From contig NZ_QLLT01000017.1 in NCBI RefSeq assembly GCF_003259315.1, forward strand, positions 124,001 to 188,000: a stretch of DNA of 64,000 nt. Direction: 5' to 3'. The translations under genes were made by a program, and so were the position numbers. Origin of the DNA: Kitasatospora sp. SolWspMP-SS2h. GTDB taxonomy: Bacteria; Actinomycetota; Actinomycetes; Streptomycetales; Streptomycetaceae. Below, piece by piece: positions 32,714-41,967 of the stretch (its first letter is position 1; the number at the start of each line of letters is the position of its first letter). The notes below the pieces were generated by a model. The model was not told the DNA's origin, made no database searches, and saw nothing but the letters and a program-made list of their open reading frames with translations.

Positions 32714-34213
32714 ATGGCCGCTGGCACCCCCGCCAGACCCCCCGGACCGGAGCTGCGGCGCACCCTGGGCGTGCGCGACGGCGTGGCGATCGCGGCGTCC
32801 AGCACGGCCGCCACCACCAGCATCGGCATCGGCATGGGCGCGCTCGCGGTGTACGCGGGCCGGCAGACCCCGGCGCTGCTGCTGGTCGCGTTCCTGCCGA
32901 TCCTCGGCATCGCGCTCTCCTACGCCCGGCTCAACCGCACCGAGCCGAACTGCGGCAACGGCTACACCTGGGTCGGCCGTTCGATCGGCGCCTGGCCGGG
33001 CTTCCTGACCGGCTGGGTGGTGCTGGTCGCCAACGTGGTCTTCATGGCCTACACCAGCGCGATCACCGGCTCGGTGGTGCTCCAGTTCGTCAACAAGGCC
33101 GGACTGCACCGCCTGCTCGGCGTCGACCTCGACCCCGGCTCCACCGGGGTCAGCACCGTGGTCGGCCTGGTCGCCTTGGTCGCCGTCACCGTCACCGCCG
33201 TGACCGGCGTGCGCTCCGCGACCCGCCTGCAGTGGGCGCTGCTGGCCTTCGAGTACACCGTGCTGCTGGTGTTCTGCACCTGGGCGCTGCTCGCCGGGCA
33301 CGAGTCGTTCTCCTGGAACTGGCTCAACCCGTTCGCCATCGGCTCCTTCCAGTCCCTGGCCCAGGGCCTGGTGCTGGCGGTGTTCGTCTTCTGGGGCTGG
33401 GACGCCGCCTTCACCGTCAACGAGGAGACCAGGAACGCCTCCGACGCCTCCCGGGGCGGCCTGATCGCCCTGCTGGCGATGCTCGGGCTGCTGGTGTTCG
33501 CCGCGATCTCCTTCCAGCGCATCCTGGGCAACGACGAACTCGTCGCCCAGGGCCCGCAGGCCCTCACCTACCTCGGCGCGAAGCTCGCCCCCGAGCCGTG
33601 GGCCTCGCTCCCGCTGGCCGCGCTGATGTGCTCGGCGTTCGCCTCGCTCCAGTCCAGCGTCATCCCGACCGCGCGCGGCGCGCTCGCGATGGGCCGGGAC
33701 CGGACCCTCGGCCGGCTGTGGACCAGGGTGCACCCCCGCTACGGCTCCCCGGCCGTCGGCACCCTGCTCATCATGGCGATGTCCGCCGCCGTGGCCGTCC
33801 TCGCGGTCGGCATCCCGAAGATCAACCTAATGATCCTCACCGCCGTGAACTCCATCGGCCTGATCGTCGCGCTCTACTACGGCCTGACCGCCCTGGCCTG
33901 CGCCGTCCGCTTCCGCGCCGACCTGCGCGCGGGCCTGTCGCCCGCCCTGCGCGGCGTCATCGTGCCCGGCCTCAGCGCCCTGGTGCTGTTCGGCCTCGGC
34001 GGGTACCTCGCCTACCAGTACGCCACCATGAGCGACCACTTCGAGGCCACCCCCGACAACGGCTGGTTCATGCTGCTGATCCCGGCGCTGATCGTCGGCT
34101 CCGGCCTGGTCGTCGGGGCCGTCGCCAAGTGGCGCCGCCGCTCCCCGTACTTCACCACCGGCCGGGGCACCGACGCCGACGCCATCGCCCTCCCCATGGA
34201 CGCCACCGCCTGA
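32714..34213 (+). CDS. APC-superfamily amino acid/amine permease
   Basis: 499 residues, ~12 membrane helices. N-terminal 'LGVRDGVAIAASSTAATTSI' and 'EPNCGNGYTWVGRSIGAWPG' match the amino acid-polyamine-organocation fold. 'FWGWDAAFTVNEETRNASDA' carries the conserved helix 6 region with an acidic N-E-E-T. The ATG at 32714 follows GAGGAG, while the frame is open far upstream. It probably imports an amino acid, amine or N-acyl compound that the next-encoded amidohydrolase processes. Confidence 0.87.
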   Translation: MAAGTPARPPGPELRRTLGVRDGVAIAASSTAATTSIGIGMGALAVYAGRQTPALLLVAFLPILGIALSYARLNRTEPNCGNGYTWVGRSIGAWPGFLTGWVVLVANVVFMAYTSAITGSVVLQFVNKAGLHRLLGVDLDPGSTGVSTVVGLVALVAVTVTAVTGVRSATRLQWALLAFEYTVLLVFCTWALLAGHESFSWNWLNPFAIGSFQSLAQGLVLAVFVFWGWDAAFTVNEETRNASDASRGGLIALLAMLGLLVFAAISFQRILGNDELVAQGPQALTYLGAKLAPEPWASLPLAALMCSAFASLQSSVIPTARGALAMGRDRTLGRLWTRVHPRYGSPAVGTLLIMAMSAAVAVLAVGIPKINLMILTAVNSIGLIVALYYGLTALACAVRFRADLRAGLSPALRGVIVPGLSALVLFGLGGYLAYQYATMSDHFEATPDNGWFMLLIPALIVGSGLVVGAVAKWRRRSPYFTTGRGTDADAIALPMDATA

Positions 34214-34286
34214 CCGGCTCCCCCGCCGCCCGGTCGCCCGCCGCCCGCCCGCTCTCCGCCCGCCCGCACCCCGTCCTGGAGCCCGC

Positions 34287-35933
34287 ATGCACGCCGCCAC
34301 CGCCGACCTCGTGTTCACCGGAGGGCCGGTCCACACCGTCGACCCGGTCCGCCCGTACGCCACCTCGGTGGCGGTGCGCGGCGACCGCGTCCTCGCGGTC
34401 GGCCACGACGAGGTGCGCGACCTGGTCGGACCGGCCACCGAGGTCGTCGACCTGCGCGGCCGGCTGCTGGTCCCGGGCTTCCAGGACGCCCACGTCCACC
34501 CCGTCGGCGCGGGCGTGGAGGCGGGCCAGTGCGACCTGTCCGGCGCCACCGACCCGGCGGAGTGCGCCGCCCGGATCCGCGCCTACGCCGACGCCCACCC
34601 CGACCGCCCCTGGATCACCGGCGGCGGCTGGTCGATGGAGTCCTTCCCCGGCGGCACCCCCGACCGCCACCTGCTCGACACCCTGGTGCCGGACCGCCCG
34701 GTCTACCTGGTCAACCGCGACCACCACGGCGCCTGGGCCAACACCCGGGCCCTCGAACTCGCCGGCCTCGACCGCCGCACCCCCGACCCCGCCGACGGCC
34801 GGATCGAACGCGAGGCCGACGGCACGCCCGGCGGCACGCTCCAGGAGGGCGCCATGCGCCTGGTCGCCGACCACGTCCCCGCGGCGACCGCCGACGAGCA
34901 GCTGGCCGGCCTGCTGCACGCCCAGGCCGTCCTGCACGGGTACGGCGTCACCGCCTGGCAGGACGCCCTGCTCGGCGCGCACGCCTCCACCCCCGACGCC
35001 GCGCCGGTCTACCGCCGCGCCGTGCGGGAGGGGCTGCTGACCGCCCGGGTCCGCGGCGCGCTGTGGTGGGAGCCGTCCGGGGGCCTCGGGCAACTGCCCG
35101 AACTCCTGCGCCGCCGCGAGGAGTTCACCCTCGGCGGGCTGAACGCCCACACCGTGAAGATCATGCAGGACGGCATCGCCGAGAACGGCACCGCCGCCCT
35201 GCTCGGCCCCTACCTGGACGCCTGCGGCTGCGCCTCCGGCAACTCCGGCCTCTCCTTCGTCGACCCCCGCGAACTCGCCGAGGTCGTCACCGCACTGGAC
35301 GCCGAGGGGTTCCAGGTCCACTTCCACGCCCTCGGCGACCGGGCCGTGCGCGAGGCGCTGGACGCCGTCGAGGCCGCCCTCCGGGCCAACGGCCGGCGCG
35401 ACAACCGGCACCACCTGGCCCACCTCCAGGTGGTCGACCCGGCGGACGTCCCGCGCTTCCGCGCGCTCGGCGCCACCGCGAACGTCCAGGCCCTGTGGGC
35501 GGCCCACGAACCCCAGATGGACGAGCTCACCATCCCCTTCCTGGGCCGGGACCGGGCCGCCCGCCAGTACCCGTTCGCCGACCTGGTCCGCAGCGGCGCC
35601 ACCCTCGCCGCCGGCAGCGACTGGCCGGTCTCCAGCCCCGACCCGATCGCCGCCCTGCACACCGCCGTCAACCGCCACCAGCCCGGCTCCGACCGCCCGG
35701 TCTTCCTCCCCGAGCAGCGCATCCCCCTGCACACCGCGCTCGCCGCCTACACCGCGGGCAGCGCCCACGTGAACCACCTCGACGACACCGGCACCATCAC
35801 CCCCGGCAAGCTCGCCGACCTCGCCGTCCTCGACCGCGACGTCTTCGCCCGCCCCGCCGAGGAGATCGCGCTGGCCCGCGTCCTGGAGACCTTCGTCGGC
35901 GGCCGCCGGGTCCACCGCGCCCCCGACGCCTGA
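34287..35933 (+). CDS. YtcJ-like metal-dependent amidohydrolase
   Basis: 548 residues of the amidohydrolase superfamily: 'LVPGFQDAHVHPVGAG' (H-x-H metal site), 'KIMQDGIAENGTAALLGPY', 'VHFHALGDRAVREALD', 'HHLAHLQVVDP' and 'LAAGSDWPVSSPDP' with the metal/catalytic Asp. The N-terminal 'VFTGGPVHTVDP' and C-terminal 'GKLADLAVLDRDVF' form the composite beta-sandwich domain. YtcJ-type enzymes include N-substituted formamide deformylases; the substrate here is unknown. It follows the permease by 73 bases and is probably co-transcribed. Confidence 0.9.
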   Translation: MHAATADLVFTGGPVHTVDPVRPYATSVAVRGDRVLAVGHDEVRDLVGPATEVVDLRGRLLVPGFQDAHVHPVGAGVEAGQCDLSGATDPAECAARIRAYADAHPDRPWITGGGWSMESFPGGTPDRHLLDTLVPDRPVYLVNRDHHGAWANTRALELAGLDRRTPDPADGRIEREADGTPGGTLQEGAMRLVADHVPAATADEQLAGLLHAQAVLHGYGVTAWQDALLGAHASTPDAAPVYRRAVREGLLTARVRGALWWEPSGGLGQLPELLRRREEFTLGGLNAHTVKIMQDGIAENGTAALLGPYLDACGCASGNSGLSFVDPRELAEVVTALDAEGFQVHFHALGDRAVREALDAVEAALRANGRRDNRHHLAHLQVVDPADVPRFRALGATANVQALWAAHEPQMDELTIPFLGRDRAARQYPFADLVRSGATLAAGSDWPVSSPDPIAALHTAVNRHQPGSDRPVFLPEQRIPLHTALAAYTAGSAHVNHLDDTGTITPGKLADLAVLDRDVFARPAEEIALARVLETFVGGRRVHRAPDA

Positions 35934-35974
35934 CCCGGTGCGCCGACCGGCTCCGGCGGCCGGGCGTCAGGCGT
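35926..35974. terminator. Possible bidirectional terminator over two convergent stop codons
   Basis: ACGCCTGAC (35926-35934) and GTCAGGCGT (35966-35974) are perfect 9-bp inverted arms around a 31-base GC-rich loop. Each arm contains the stop codon of one convergent gene. There is no T-run, so this rests on symmetry alone. Confidence 0.4.
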
Positions 35975-36362
35975 GCGGGGCCCGCTCGGCGCCGACCCGG
36001 GCCTCGCGCTGCCGGGCGGCCCACGCGCGCATCCGCTCCACGGACTCCGGGTCGTCGGCCGCGCCGGTGTCCAGCACCGTGGTCGCGCCGTCGCCGAGGT
36101 CGACGAACCGGTGCTCCATGGTGCCGGTGGCGACGATCGACAGCACGGCGAGGAGCTCCTCCTCCACCTCGCGGGTCAGGTGCGCCCGGTCCTCGGGGGC
36201 GAGGTCGAGGACGTGGTCCTCGGCGGGGGCGGCGAGGGAGGCCACCGCGGGGGCGAGGAGGCGGCCCAGCACCCGGAACTCGTCGGGGGTCATCCGGGCC
36301 CGCAGGGTGTCGAGGTAGAGGCGGACCCGCTCGGCCCGGGTGGGGGTGGTGTCGTCGTGCAC
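35967..36362 (-). CDS. Small acidic protein of unknown function
   Basis: 131 residues from the GTG at 36362, chosen because it gives a compact acidic helical protein and the longer ORF start adds basic low-complexity sequence. Visible blocks are 'LYLDTLRARMTPDEFRVLGR', 'EDRAHLTREVEEELLAVLSI' and 'TGTMEHRFVDLGDG'. No signal peptide, membrane helix or known motif is recognised. It is divergent from the HATPase gene. The 173-bp gap 36363-36535 likely contains both promoters, but no box is convincing. Confidence 0.55.
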   Translation of the reverse strand: MHDDTTPTRAERVRLYLDTLRARMTPDEFRVLGRLLAPAVASLAAPAEDHVLDLAPEDRAHLTREVEEELLAVLSIVATGTMEHRFVDLGDGATTVLDTGAADDPESVERMRAWAARQREARVGAERAPHA

Positions 36363-36535
36363 CGGGCCATCCTGCCAGCGTCCGCGCCCCGTTCCCGGCC
36401 CGGGGAGGCGAACGTCTCCGATCCGGGCGGTGAACCGTGCCGTTTCCTTGGGGTGCACCCCCTGACGCCGGGGGCGGGCCCGGGTGGGACAACGGAGGGA
36501 GAGCCCGCCCACCGCACCCGCTGGAAGTGATCGCC

Positions 36536-37003
36536 GTGGCCACGACCGAGATCCCGACCGCCCCCCGCCCCGCCCCCGTTCCCGCCGCCCCCGCCCCCGC
36601 CGCCGTCCCCGCGCCGGGACGGCAGGGGGAGCACTGGGCGGTCGAGCACCGCCCCGACGCGCTCGGGCCGCTCCGCCGGTCGGCCCGGGCGTCGCTGGAC
36701 TCCTGGGGGGTGGAGCCCGCCGCCGCCGACGCCGCGGTCCTGGTGGTGTCCGAACTGGTGGCCAACGCGGTCCGCCACGCCCTCCCGCCGGTCGCCCTCC
36801 GGCTCCGCCACGACCGCGCCGACCGGCGGCTCTGGGTCGAGGTCACCGACGGCGGCCCCGCCCGCGCCGCCGCCCCCGACCTGCCGCCGCCCGACGAACA
36901 CGGCCGCGGACTGCTCCTCGTCGCCGCCCTCGCCCTCGCCCACGGCGCGCGCCCGCACCACGGCGGGACGGTCGTCCGCTGGGCCTGCGTCGCGGCGGGC
37001 TGA
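36536..37003 (+). CDS. HATPase_c anti-sigma/regulatory ATP-binding protein
   Basis: 155 residues from the GTG at 36536, after a Pro/Ala-rich N-terminal stretch. The GHKL ATPase motifs are present: N-box 'SELVANAVRHA', G1 'WVEVTDGGP' and G2 'EHGRGLLLVAALA'. Such single-domain proteins are abundant in Streptomyces. They act as anti-sigma serine kinases or partners of regulatory cascades. The sigma factor or antagonist target is not encoded next door. It is not obviously in an operon with the LuxR gene, 115 bases on. Confidence 0.82.
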   Translation: MATTEIPTAPRPAPVPAAPAPAAVPAPGRQGEHWAVEHRPDALGPLRRSARASLDSWGVEPAAADAAVLVVSELVANAVRHALPPVALRLRHDRADRRLWVEVTDGGPARAAAPDLPPPDEHGRGLLLVAALALAHGARPHHGGTVVRWACVAAG

Positions 37004-37118
37004 ACGGCCGTCCCTGCGCCGGGCCGGACGCCGGGCCGGACGGCCGACCGCGCCCGCTCCGACCGACCGGACCGCCCCTGACCTGGACCGATCCGGTGCG
37101 AGCGGCGAAGATGGGCAG

Positions 37119-40019
37119 GTGAGCGCCGAACCCGGGCCGCCCCCGGCCCCCGCACCGGACGCGGCACTCCTCGAACGCGGCCACGAATCGGCCGTCCTCG
37201 ACGCGACGGTCGCCGCGGCCGGGCGCGGTGCCGGGACGGCCGTGCTGCTGGAGGGGGTGGCCGGGATCGGGAAGAGCGCCCTGCTGCGGTACGCCCGCGA
37301 CCGGGGCCGGGTGGCCGGGGTGCGTGTGCTCACCGCGCGGGCCACCGAGCTGGAGACCAGTTTCGCCTTCGGCGTCGTGCGGCAGCTGCTCGAACCGCTG
37401 CTGGCCGCGGCGCCGCCCGAGCGGCGGGCGGCCCTGCTGGCCGGCCCGGCACTGGCCGCCACCGCGGTCCTCGCCCCGCTCCCGGAGGAACCGGAGGCGG
37501 CGGCCAGGCCGGCGATCGGCGACTTCGCCGCGCTGAACGGCCTGCTGTGGCTGGCGGTGAACGCGGCCGAGGAGGAGCCGCTGCTGCTCGTCGTCGACGA
37601 CCTGCACTGGTGCGACCCGCCGTCGCTGCGCTGGCTGGCGTTCCTGCTGCCCCGGCTGGCCGAGCTGCGGATCGCGCTGGTCGCCGCCGTGCGCAGCGAC
37701 GAGGCGGTCGAGGCCCGGCCGCTGCTCAACCAGGTCGCCACCGACCCGGCGTTCACGGTGCTGCGCCCGCGCCCGCTCGGCCGGGGCGCCGCCGCGGAGT
37801 TCCTGACCCGGGCGCTGGAGCGGGGCGGCGTCGAGCCGGACTTCGGCCGGGCCTGCCACGACGCCACCGCGGGCAATCCGCTGCTGCTGCGCGAGCTGGC
37901 CCGGGCCGTGCGCGAGCAGGACCTGCCGACCGACGCCGCGCACGCCGGGTACGTGGTGGACCTCGGGCCGCACGCGGTGGCCCGGCTGGTGGAGCGCCGC
38001 CGGGACCGGCTCGGTCCGCGGGCGCGGCGCTTCGCCGCCGCGCTCGCCGTGCTCGGCGACGACGCGCCGCTGGCCGACGCGGCGGCGCTGGCGGGCATCG
38101 GCCCGGGCACCGCGCTGCGCTGCCTGGACGAGATCGGCCACCCCGGCACCGTGCACGACGGGGAGGGCTCCGCGGCCGGGCGCGGCCCGCGCCGCCTGCG
38201 CTACGTCCACCCGCTGATCCGGGCCGCCGTGTACGCCTCGATCCCGGCGGCCGACCGCGCCCTGCTGCACCGCCGGGCCGCCCGGCTGGTGGAGGCCAGG
38301 ACCGGCGACGGCGACCCGGCCCGGATCGCCGCGCACCTGCTGCACGCGGTGCCCGCCGCCGACCCGCACGCGGTGGCGCTGCTGCGCCGGGTCGCCGCCC
38401 GGTCGGTCGCGGTGGGCGCGCCCGCCGAGGCGGCGGTGTTCCTGCGCCGGGCGCTGGAGGAGCCGCCGCCCGAGCCGGAGCGGGTGCCGCTGCTGCTGGA
38501 GCTGGCGGAGGCGACCATCACCCAGGACATCGCCGCCGCGGCCGGCCACCTGCGCACCGCGCTGCGGCTGGCGTCCGGCCCGGTGGAGCGGGCCCGGATC
38601 GCGGCGCTGCTGGGCGAGGCGGCGACCTACGTGCAGCCGACCGAGCAGGCGATGGCCGACCTGGAGCACGCGGTGGCGGCGCTGGAGCGGGAGGAGGGCG
38701 GCGTCCCGGCGGAGGACCTGCGGCGCCGGCTGGCCGCCACGATGCTGTTCACCGCGTTCGCCTCCCGCTCCGGCCGGGGGGAGCTGGCGCGGCGGATGCC
38801 CCGGCTGCGCGAGCTGGCCGAGCACGACGGGCCGGGGGCCCGGATGCTGGACTGCGCGATCGCCTACCAGGACGCCATGACGGGCCGCCCGGACGCGGCG
38901 GACCGGGCCCGGCGCGGGCTGTCGGGCGGGCTGCTGGAGCCGTCCGAGCACACCGTCACGGCGCTGGCGCTGGCCCTCGCGGTGCTGCTGCTGGCGGAGG
39001 ACCCGGGCGCGGCGGCCCGGCTGGACGCGCTGACGGCCGACGCCCGGCGGAGCGGTTCGCTGCGCATGCTGGCCTCGGCGAGCACCGTCCGGGCCCGGGG
39101 CTGGCTGCTGGCCGGGCAGTTGGCGGAGGCCGAGGCGGACGCCCGGGAGGGGCTGGCCGCGGCCGGGATCTACGAGCGGACGGGGCTGCGGACCACGGTG
39201 CTCGGCCCGGTGGTGCGGGCCGCGCTCGGCGAGACGCTGATCCTGCGCGGCGACCTCGACGAGGCCGGGCGGGTGCTGGCCGCCGCCGGGCCAGCCCACC
39301 TGCTCGGCGCCCCCCGGGCCCGGCTGCGGCAGGCCCGCGGCGACGCCCCGGCGCTGGTGGCGCGCGAGGCCCTGGAGGCGGGGAGCGCCGCGGAGGCGAT
39401 CGGGGTGCTCAACCCGGCCATGGTGCAGTGGCGGGTCCCGGCGGCGCTGGCCCTGCACGCGGACGGCCGCACCGGGCGGGCCCGGGAGCTGGCCGTCCGG
39501 GAACTGGAGCTGGCCCGGCGGTGGGGCGCCCCCGCGCCGGTCGGGCGGGCGCTGCGGCTGCTGGCCGACCTGGCGCCGGACCGGGTGGGCGCGGTGGAGC
39601 TGCTGCGGGAGTCGGTCGCCGTGCTGGAGGGGTCGGCGGCGCGGCTGGACCTGGCGGCGGCGCGGGCCGACCTCGGGGTCGCGCTGCACGCGGCAGGGCG
39701 GGCGGCGGAGTCCCGGACGGTGCTGCGCGCGGCGCTGGACGCGGCCGACCAGTGCGGGGCCCGGCCGCTGACCGAGCGGGTGCGCGGCGCGCTGCGGGCG
39801 GCGGGCGCGCGTCCGCGCCGGGCGGCGCTGTCCGGGCCGGGGGCGCTGACCCCCAGCGAGCTGCGGGTGGCCGAGCTGGCGGCGGCGGGGGCGACCAACC
39901 GGGCGATCGCGCACCAGCTGTTCGTCACGCCGAAGACGGTCGAGGTCCACCTGTCGCGGATCTACCGCAAGCTCGGCATCTCCGCCCGCACCCAGCTCGC
40001 GGCGGCGCTGCGCGGCTGA
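37119..40019 (+). CDS. LAL-family (large ATP-binding) LuxR transcriptional regulator
   Basis: 966 residues. The N-terminal ATPase has Walker A 'GVAGIGKSALLRYARDRG' with Lys52 and Walker B 'LLLVVDDLHWCDPPSLRW'. A long helical TPR-like middle region (residues ~420-880) ends in a LuxR HTH: 'LTPSELRVAELAAAGATNRA', then 'FVTPKTVEVHLSRIYRKLGI'. LAL regulators activate secondary-metabolism or sugar genes. The nearest downstream gene is the GH16 enzyme, 260 bases on, and the PKS cluster is 19 kb away. The target is therefore not evident. Confidence 0.9.
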   Translation: MSAEPGPPPAPAPDAALLERGHESAVLDATVAAAGRGAGTAVLLEGVAGIGKSALLRYARDRGRVAGVRVLTARATELETSFAFGVVRQLLEPLLAAAPPERRAALLAGPALAATAVLAPLPEEPEAAARPAIGDFAALNGLLWLAVNAAEEEPLLLVVDDLHWCDPPSLRWLAFLLPRLAELRIALVAAVRSDEAVEARPLLNQVATDPAFTVLRPRPLGRGAAAEFLTRALERGGVEPDFGRACHDATAGNPLLLRELARAVREQDLPTDAAHAGYVVDLGPHAVARLVERRRDRLGPRARRFAAALAVLGDDAPLADAAALAGIGPGTALRCLDEIGHPGTVHDGEGSAAGRGPRRLRYVHPLIRAAVYASIPAADRALLHRRAARLVEARTGDGDPARIAAHLLHAVPAADPHAVALLRRVAARSVAVGAPAEAAVFLRRALEEPPPEPERVPLLLELAEATITQDIAAAAGHLRTALRLASGPVERARIAALLGEAATYVQPTEQAMADLEHAVAALEREEGGVPAEDLRRRLAATMLFTAFASRSGRGELARRMPRLRELAEHDGPGARMLDCAIAYQDAMTGRPDAADRARRGLSGGLLEPSEHTVTALALALAVLLLAEDPGAAARLDALTADARRSGSLRMLASASTVRARGWLLAGQLAEAEADAREGLAAAGIYERTGLRTTVLGPVVRAALGETLILRGDLDEAGRVLAAAGPAHLLGAPRARLRQARGDAPALVAREALEAGSAAEAIGVLNPAMVQWRVPAALALHADGRTGRARELAVRELELARRWGAPAPVGRALRLLADLAPDRVGAVELLRESVAVLEGSAARLDLAAARADLGVALHAAGRAAESRTVLRAALDAADQCGARPLTERVRGALRAAGARPRRAALSGPGALTPSELRVAELAAAGATNRAIAHQLFVTPKTVEVHLSRIYRKLGISARTQLAAALRG

Positions 40020-40279
40020 GCGGACGGCTGAGCGTCCGGGTGGCCGGGTGGCCGGGTGGCCGCGCGGGCCCCTTACCCGACCCCCCGATCTTTTCCGCCG
40101 CCGCAGCTGCGGGGTGTCCGTCCGGGGCGGCCCGGCGTTGACTCGTCCCTTCGGGCCGGTGCTCCGCCGCGCGCCACCGGATGTGGATTGACTCATCAGA
40201 TAGTGCATGGCTCTTGCTAAAAGCGGATGGGCTAGCCACTATATGAGCCACCACCCACCAGTTCGAAAGGCGGTCCCCC
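40020..40279 (+). promoter_or_regulatory. Gap before GH16 gene with an AT-richer promoter-like patch
   Basis: Bases 40037-40061 hold three near-identical GGGTGGCC units. Bases 40180-40250 are much less GC-rich than the surroundings and likely hold the GH16 promoter. They include TTGACT at 40188, the palindrome GGCTAGCC at 40230-40237 and TGGCTC/GAGCCA arms (40208-40213 and 40245-40250). No single operator can be named. Confidence 0.4.
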
Positions 40280-41824
40280 ATGACTGCTGGCCCTGTCACG
40301 CGCCTGCGTCGCCGCACCCTTGCCGGAACGGTCGGCCTCGCCACCGCCCTCGGCCTGCTCACCGCGGTCGGCCCGGCCGCCGCGACGGCCGGTGCGACCG
40401 GCACGCCCTGCGCCAACCCCGTCGACCCCACCGGCGTGAGCTACCCGCTGCCCTGCCTGCGGCAGGTCTTCGCCGACAACTTCGACGGCACCGCGCTCGA
40501 CCCCGCGAAGTGGAACGTCCGCCAGACCTCCTGGTCGAACGACTCCAACGTCTCGGTGAGCGGCGGCGAGCTGAACATCGACATGAAGCGGGTGAGCGCC
40601 TCGGCCGGGAAGGACGGCTTCCGCGGCGGCGGCGTCTCCTCCAAGCAGCGCTTCGGCTACGGGTACTACGAGATCACCGCGACCCTCCCGCAGCTGACCC
40701 CCGGCTGGCACCCGGCGTTCTGGACCCAGATGTGGGACGGCGCCGAGGGCCGCCCGGTGTACGACCGGCCGTTCACCGAACTCGACGTGTTCGAGGTCCA
40801 GTCGGTGGCCCCGCACGGCACCGCCCCCGCCACCACCAAGCTCGACGGCGGCGTCATCACCTGGAACAACAACACCTCCGGCAACGACGTCAAGAACTCC
40901 GAGTTCAAGCCGCGCTTCCCCTGGAAGAAGGCCGACGGCACGCCGCTGTGGAACGAGCGGCACCGCTACGGCCTCTACTACACGCCCACCGCGCTGACGT
41001 ACGTGCTGGACGGCACGCCGATCGGCACCGTGCCGAACCCGGTCCGGGACCCGATGCCGGGCACCGCGAGCTACCCGGCGGCGGCCTACAACTCGCCGAT
41101 GTCGATCTGGATCTCGGCGGTGCTGACCACGCCCGCCTACATCGGCGCGGACGTCCCGGTCGGCACCGACTTCGGGACGTATCGGGTGGACCGGGTCGCC
41201 TACTACGCGCCCGACGGGCAGGTCCCGCCGGTGGACGACCCGACGCCGCTGCCGGACGCGTTCACCACCGTCGCGGAGGACTTCGCCGACGGGGCGGCCC
41301 GCTGGTGGAAGAAGCCCGGCTCGACCTGGACCACCGTCCCGGCCGGGACCGGCCACGGCCTGCGCCACCCCTCGGCGCAGGGCGACGCGATCGCCCTGCT
41401 CGGGCAGCCCGTCGCCGACCCGCAGCCGCCCAACACCCTCCCGTTCGCGCCGGACTGGACCAACGTCGCGGTGGAGGCGACCGTCACGCTCGACGGCGCC
41501 GGCCAGGGCGCCGGGCTGATGGCCCGCGCCAAGGACGACCAGAACTACTACTACCTGCAACTGCTGCCCGCCAAGCAGCAGGTCGCGCTGGTGCGCAAGG
41601 CGGACGGCGCCTCCACCGTGCTGGCCACCGCCCCGGCGGCCGTCACGCCCGGGACGGCGTACCGGCTGAAGCTGACGGTGGAGGACAACACCCTGACCGG
41701 CTACGTGGACGGGGTGCGCAAGCTCGCCAAGGACGACTTCGCCTTCGGCACCGGCCGGATCGGGCTCAAGGGCTACCAGCAGGCGTTCACCGCCTCCGGC
41801 CTGACGGTCACCGCCCTCGGCTGA
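40280..41824 (+). CDS. Secreted GH16 glycoside hydrolase with C-terminal lectin-like domain
   Basis: 514 residues. A signal peptide with Arg-Arg near the start (residues ~1-40) precedes the GH16 catalytic domain (~55-320). The E-x-D-x-x-E motif is 'ELDVFE' with Glu167, Asp169 and Glu172; 'WHPAFWTQMW' and 'NERHRYGLYYTP' fit the beta-jelly roll. After a Pro/Asp linker, a second beta-sandwich (~340-514; 'FADGAARWWKKPGSTWTTVP', 'GAGLMARAKDDQNYYYLQLL') resembles laminin-G/DUF1080-like sugar-binding domains. GH16 enzymes cut beta-glucans, agar, carrageenan or galactans; the substrate is not decidable here. It probably feeds the ABC importer that follows. Confidence 0.9.
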   Translation: MTAGPVTRLRRRTLAGTVGLATALGLLTAVGPAAATAGATGTPCANPVDPTGVSYPLPCLRQVFADNFDGTALDPAKWNVRQTSWSNDSNVSVSGGELNIDMKRVSASAGKDGFRGGGVSSKQRFGYGYYEITATLPQLTPGWHPAFWTQMWDGAEGRPVYDRPFTELDVFEVQSVAPHGTAPATTKLDGGVITWNNNTSGNDVKNSEFKPRFPWKKADGTPLWNERHRYGLYYTPTALTYVLDGTPIGTVPNPVRDPMPGTASYPAAAYNSPMSIWISAVLTTPAYIGADVPVGTDFGTYRVDRVAYYAPDGQVPPVDDPTPLPDAFTTVAEDFADGAARWWKKPGSTWTTVPAGTGHGLRHPSAQGDAIALLGQPVADPQPPNTLPFAPDWTNVAVEATVTLDGAGQGAGLMARAKDDQNYYYLQLLPAKQQVALVRKADGASTVLATAPAAVTPGTAYRLKLTVEDNTLTGYVDGVRKLAKDDFAFGTGRIGLKGYQQAFTASGLTVTALG

Positions 41825-41902
41825 GCCGGCGCCCGGGCGGGGCGACGGCACCCCCGACCTCCCGCCGCCCCGCCCAGGCAACGGATTCATATAGTAAATC
41901 TG

Positions 41903-41921
41903 ACATCCATTTACTGGATGT
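41903..41921. promoter_or_regulatory. Inverted repeat ACATCCA-N5-TGGATGT before ABC operon
   Basis: Perfect 7-bp arms in an AT-rich patch (41885-41925) about 47 bases before the first permease gene. It is a good candidate operator for the sugar importer. The 5-base spacer is TTTAC. Confidence 0.6.
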
Positions 41922-41936
41922 GTCTTCCGGGATACG

Positions 41937-41951
41937 GTGACGTGTCGTCAC
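41937..41951. promoter_or_regulatory. Inverted repeat GTGACG-TGT-CGTCAC
   Basis: Perfect 6-bp arms with a 3-base centre, 16 bases before the ATG of the first permease. It may be a second operator or a short 5'-UTR hairpin next to the ribosome-binding site. Confidence 0.5.
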
Positions 41952-41967
41952 AGTATGAGGAGTGAAC

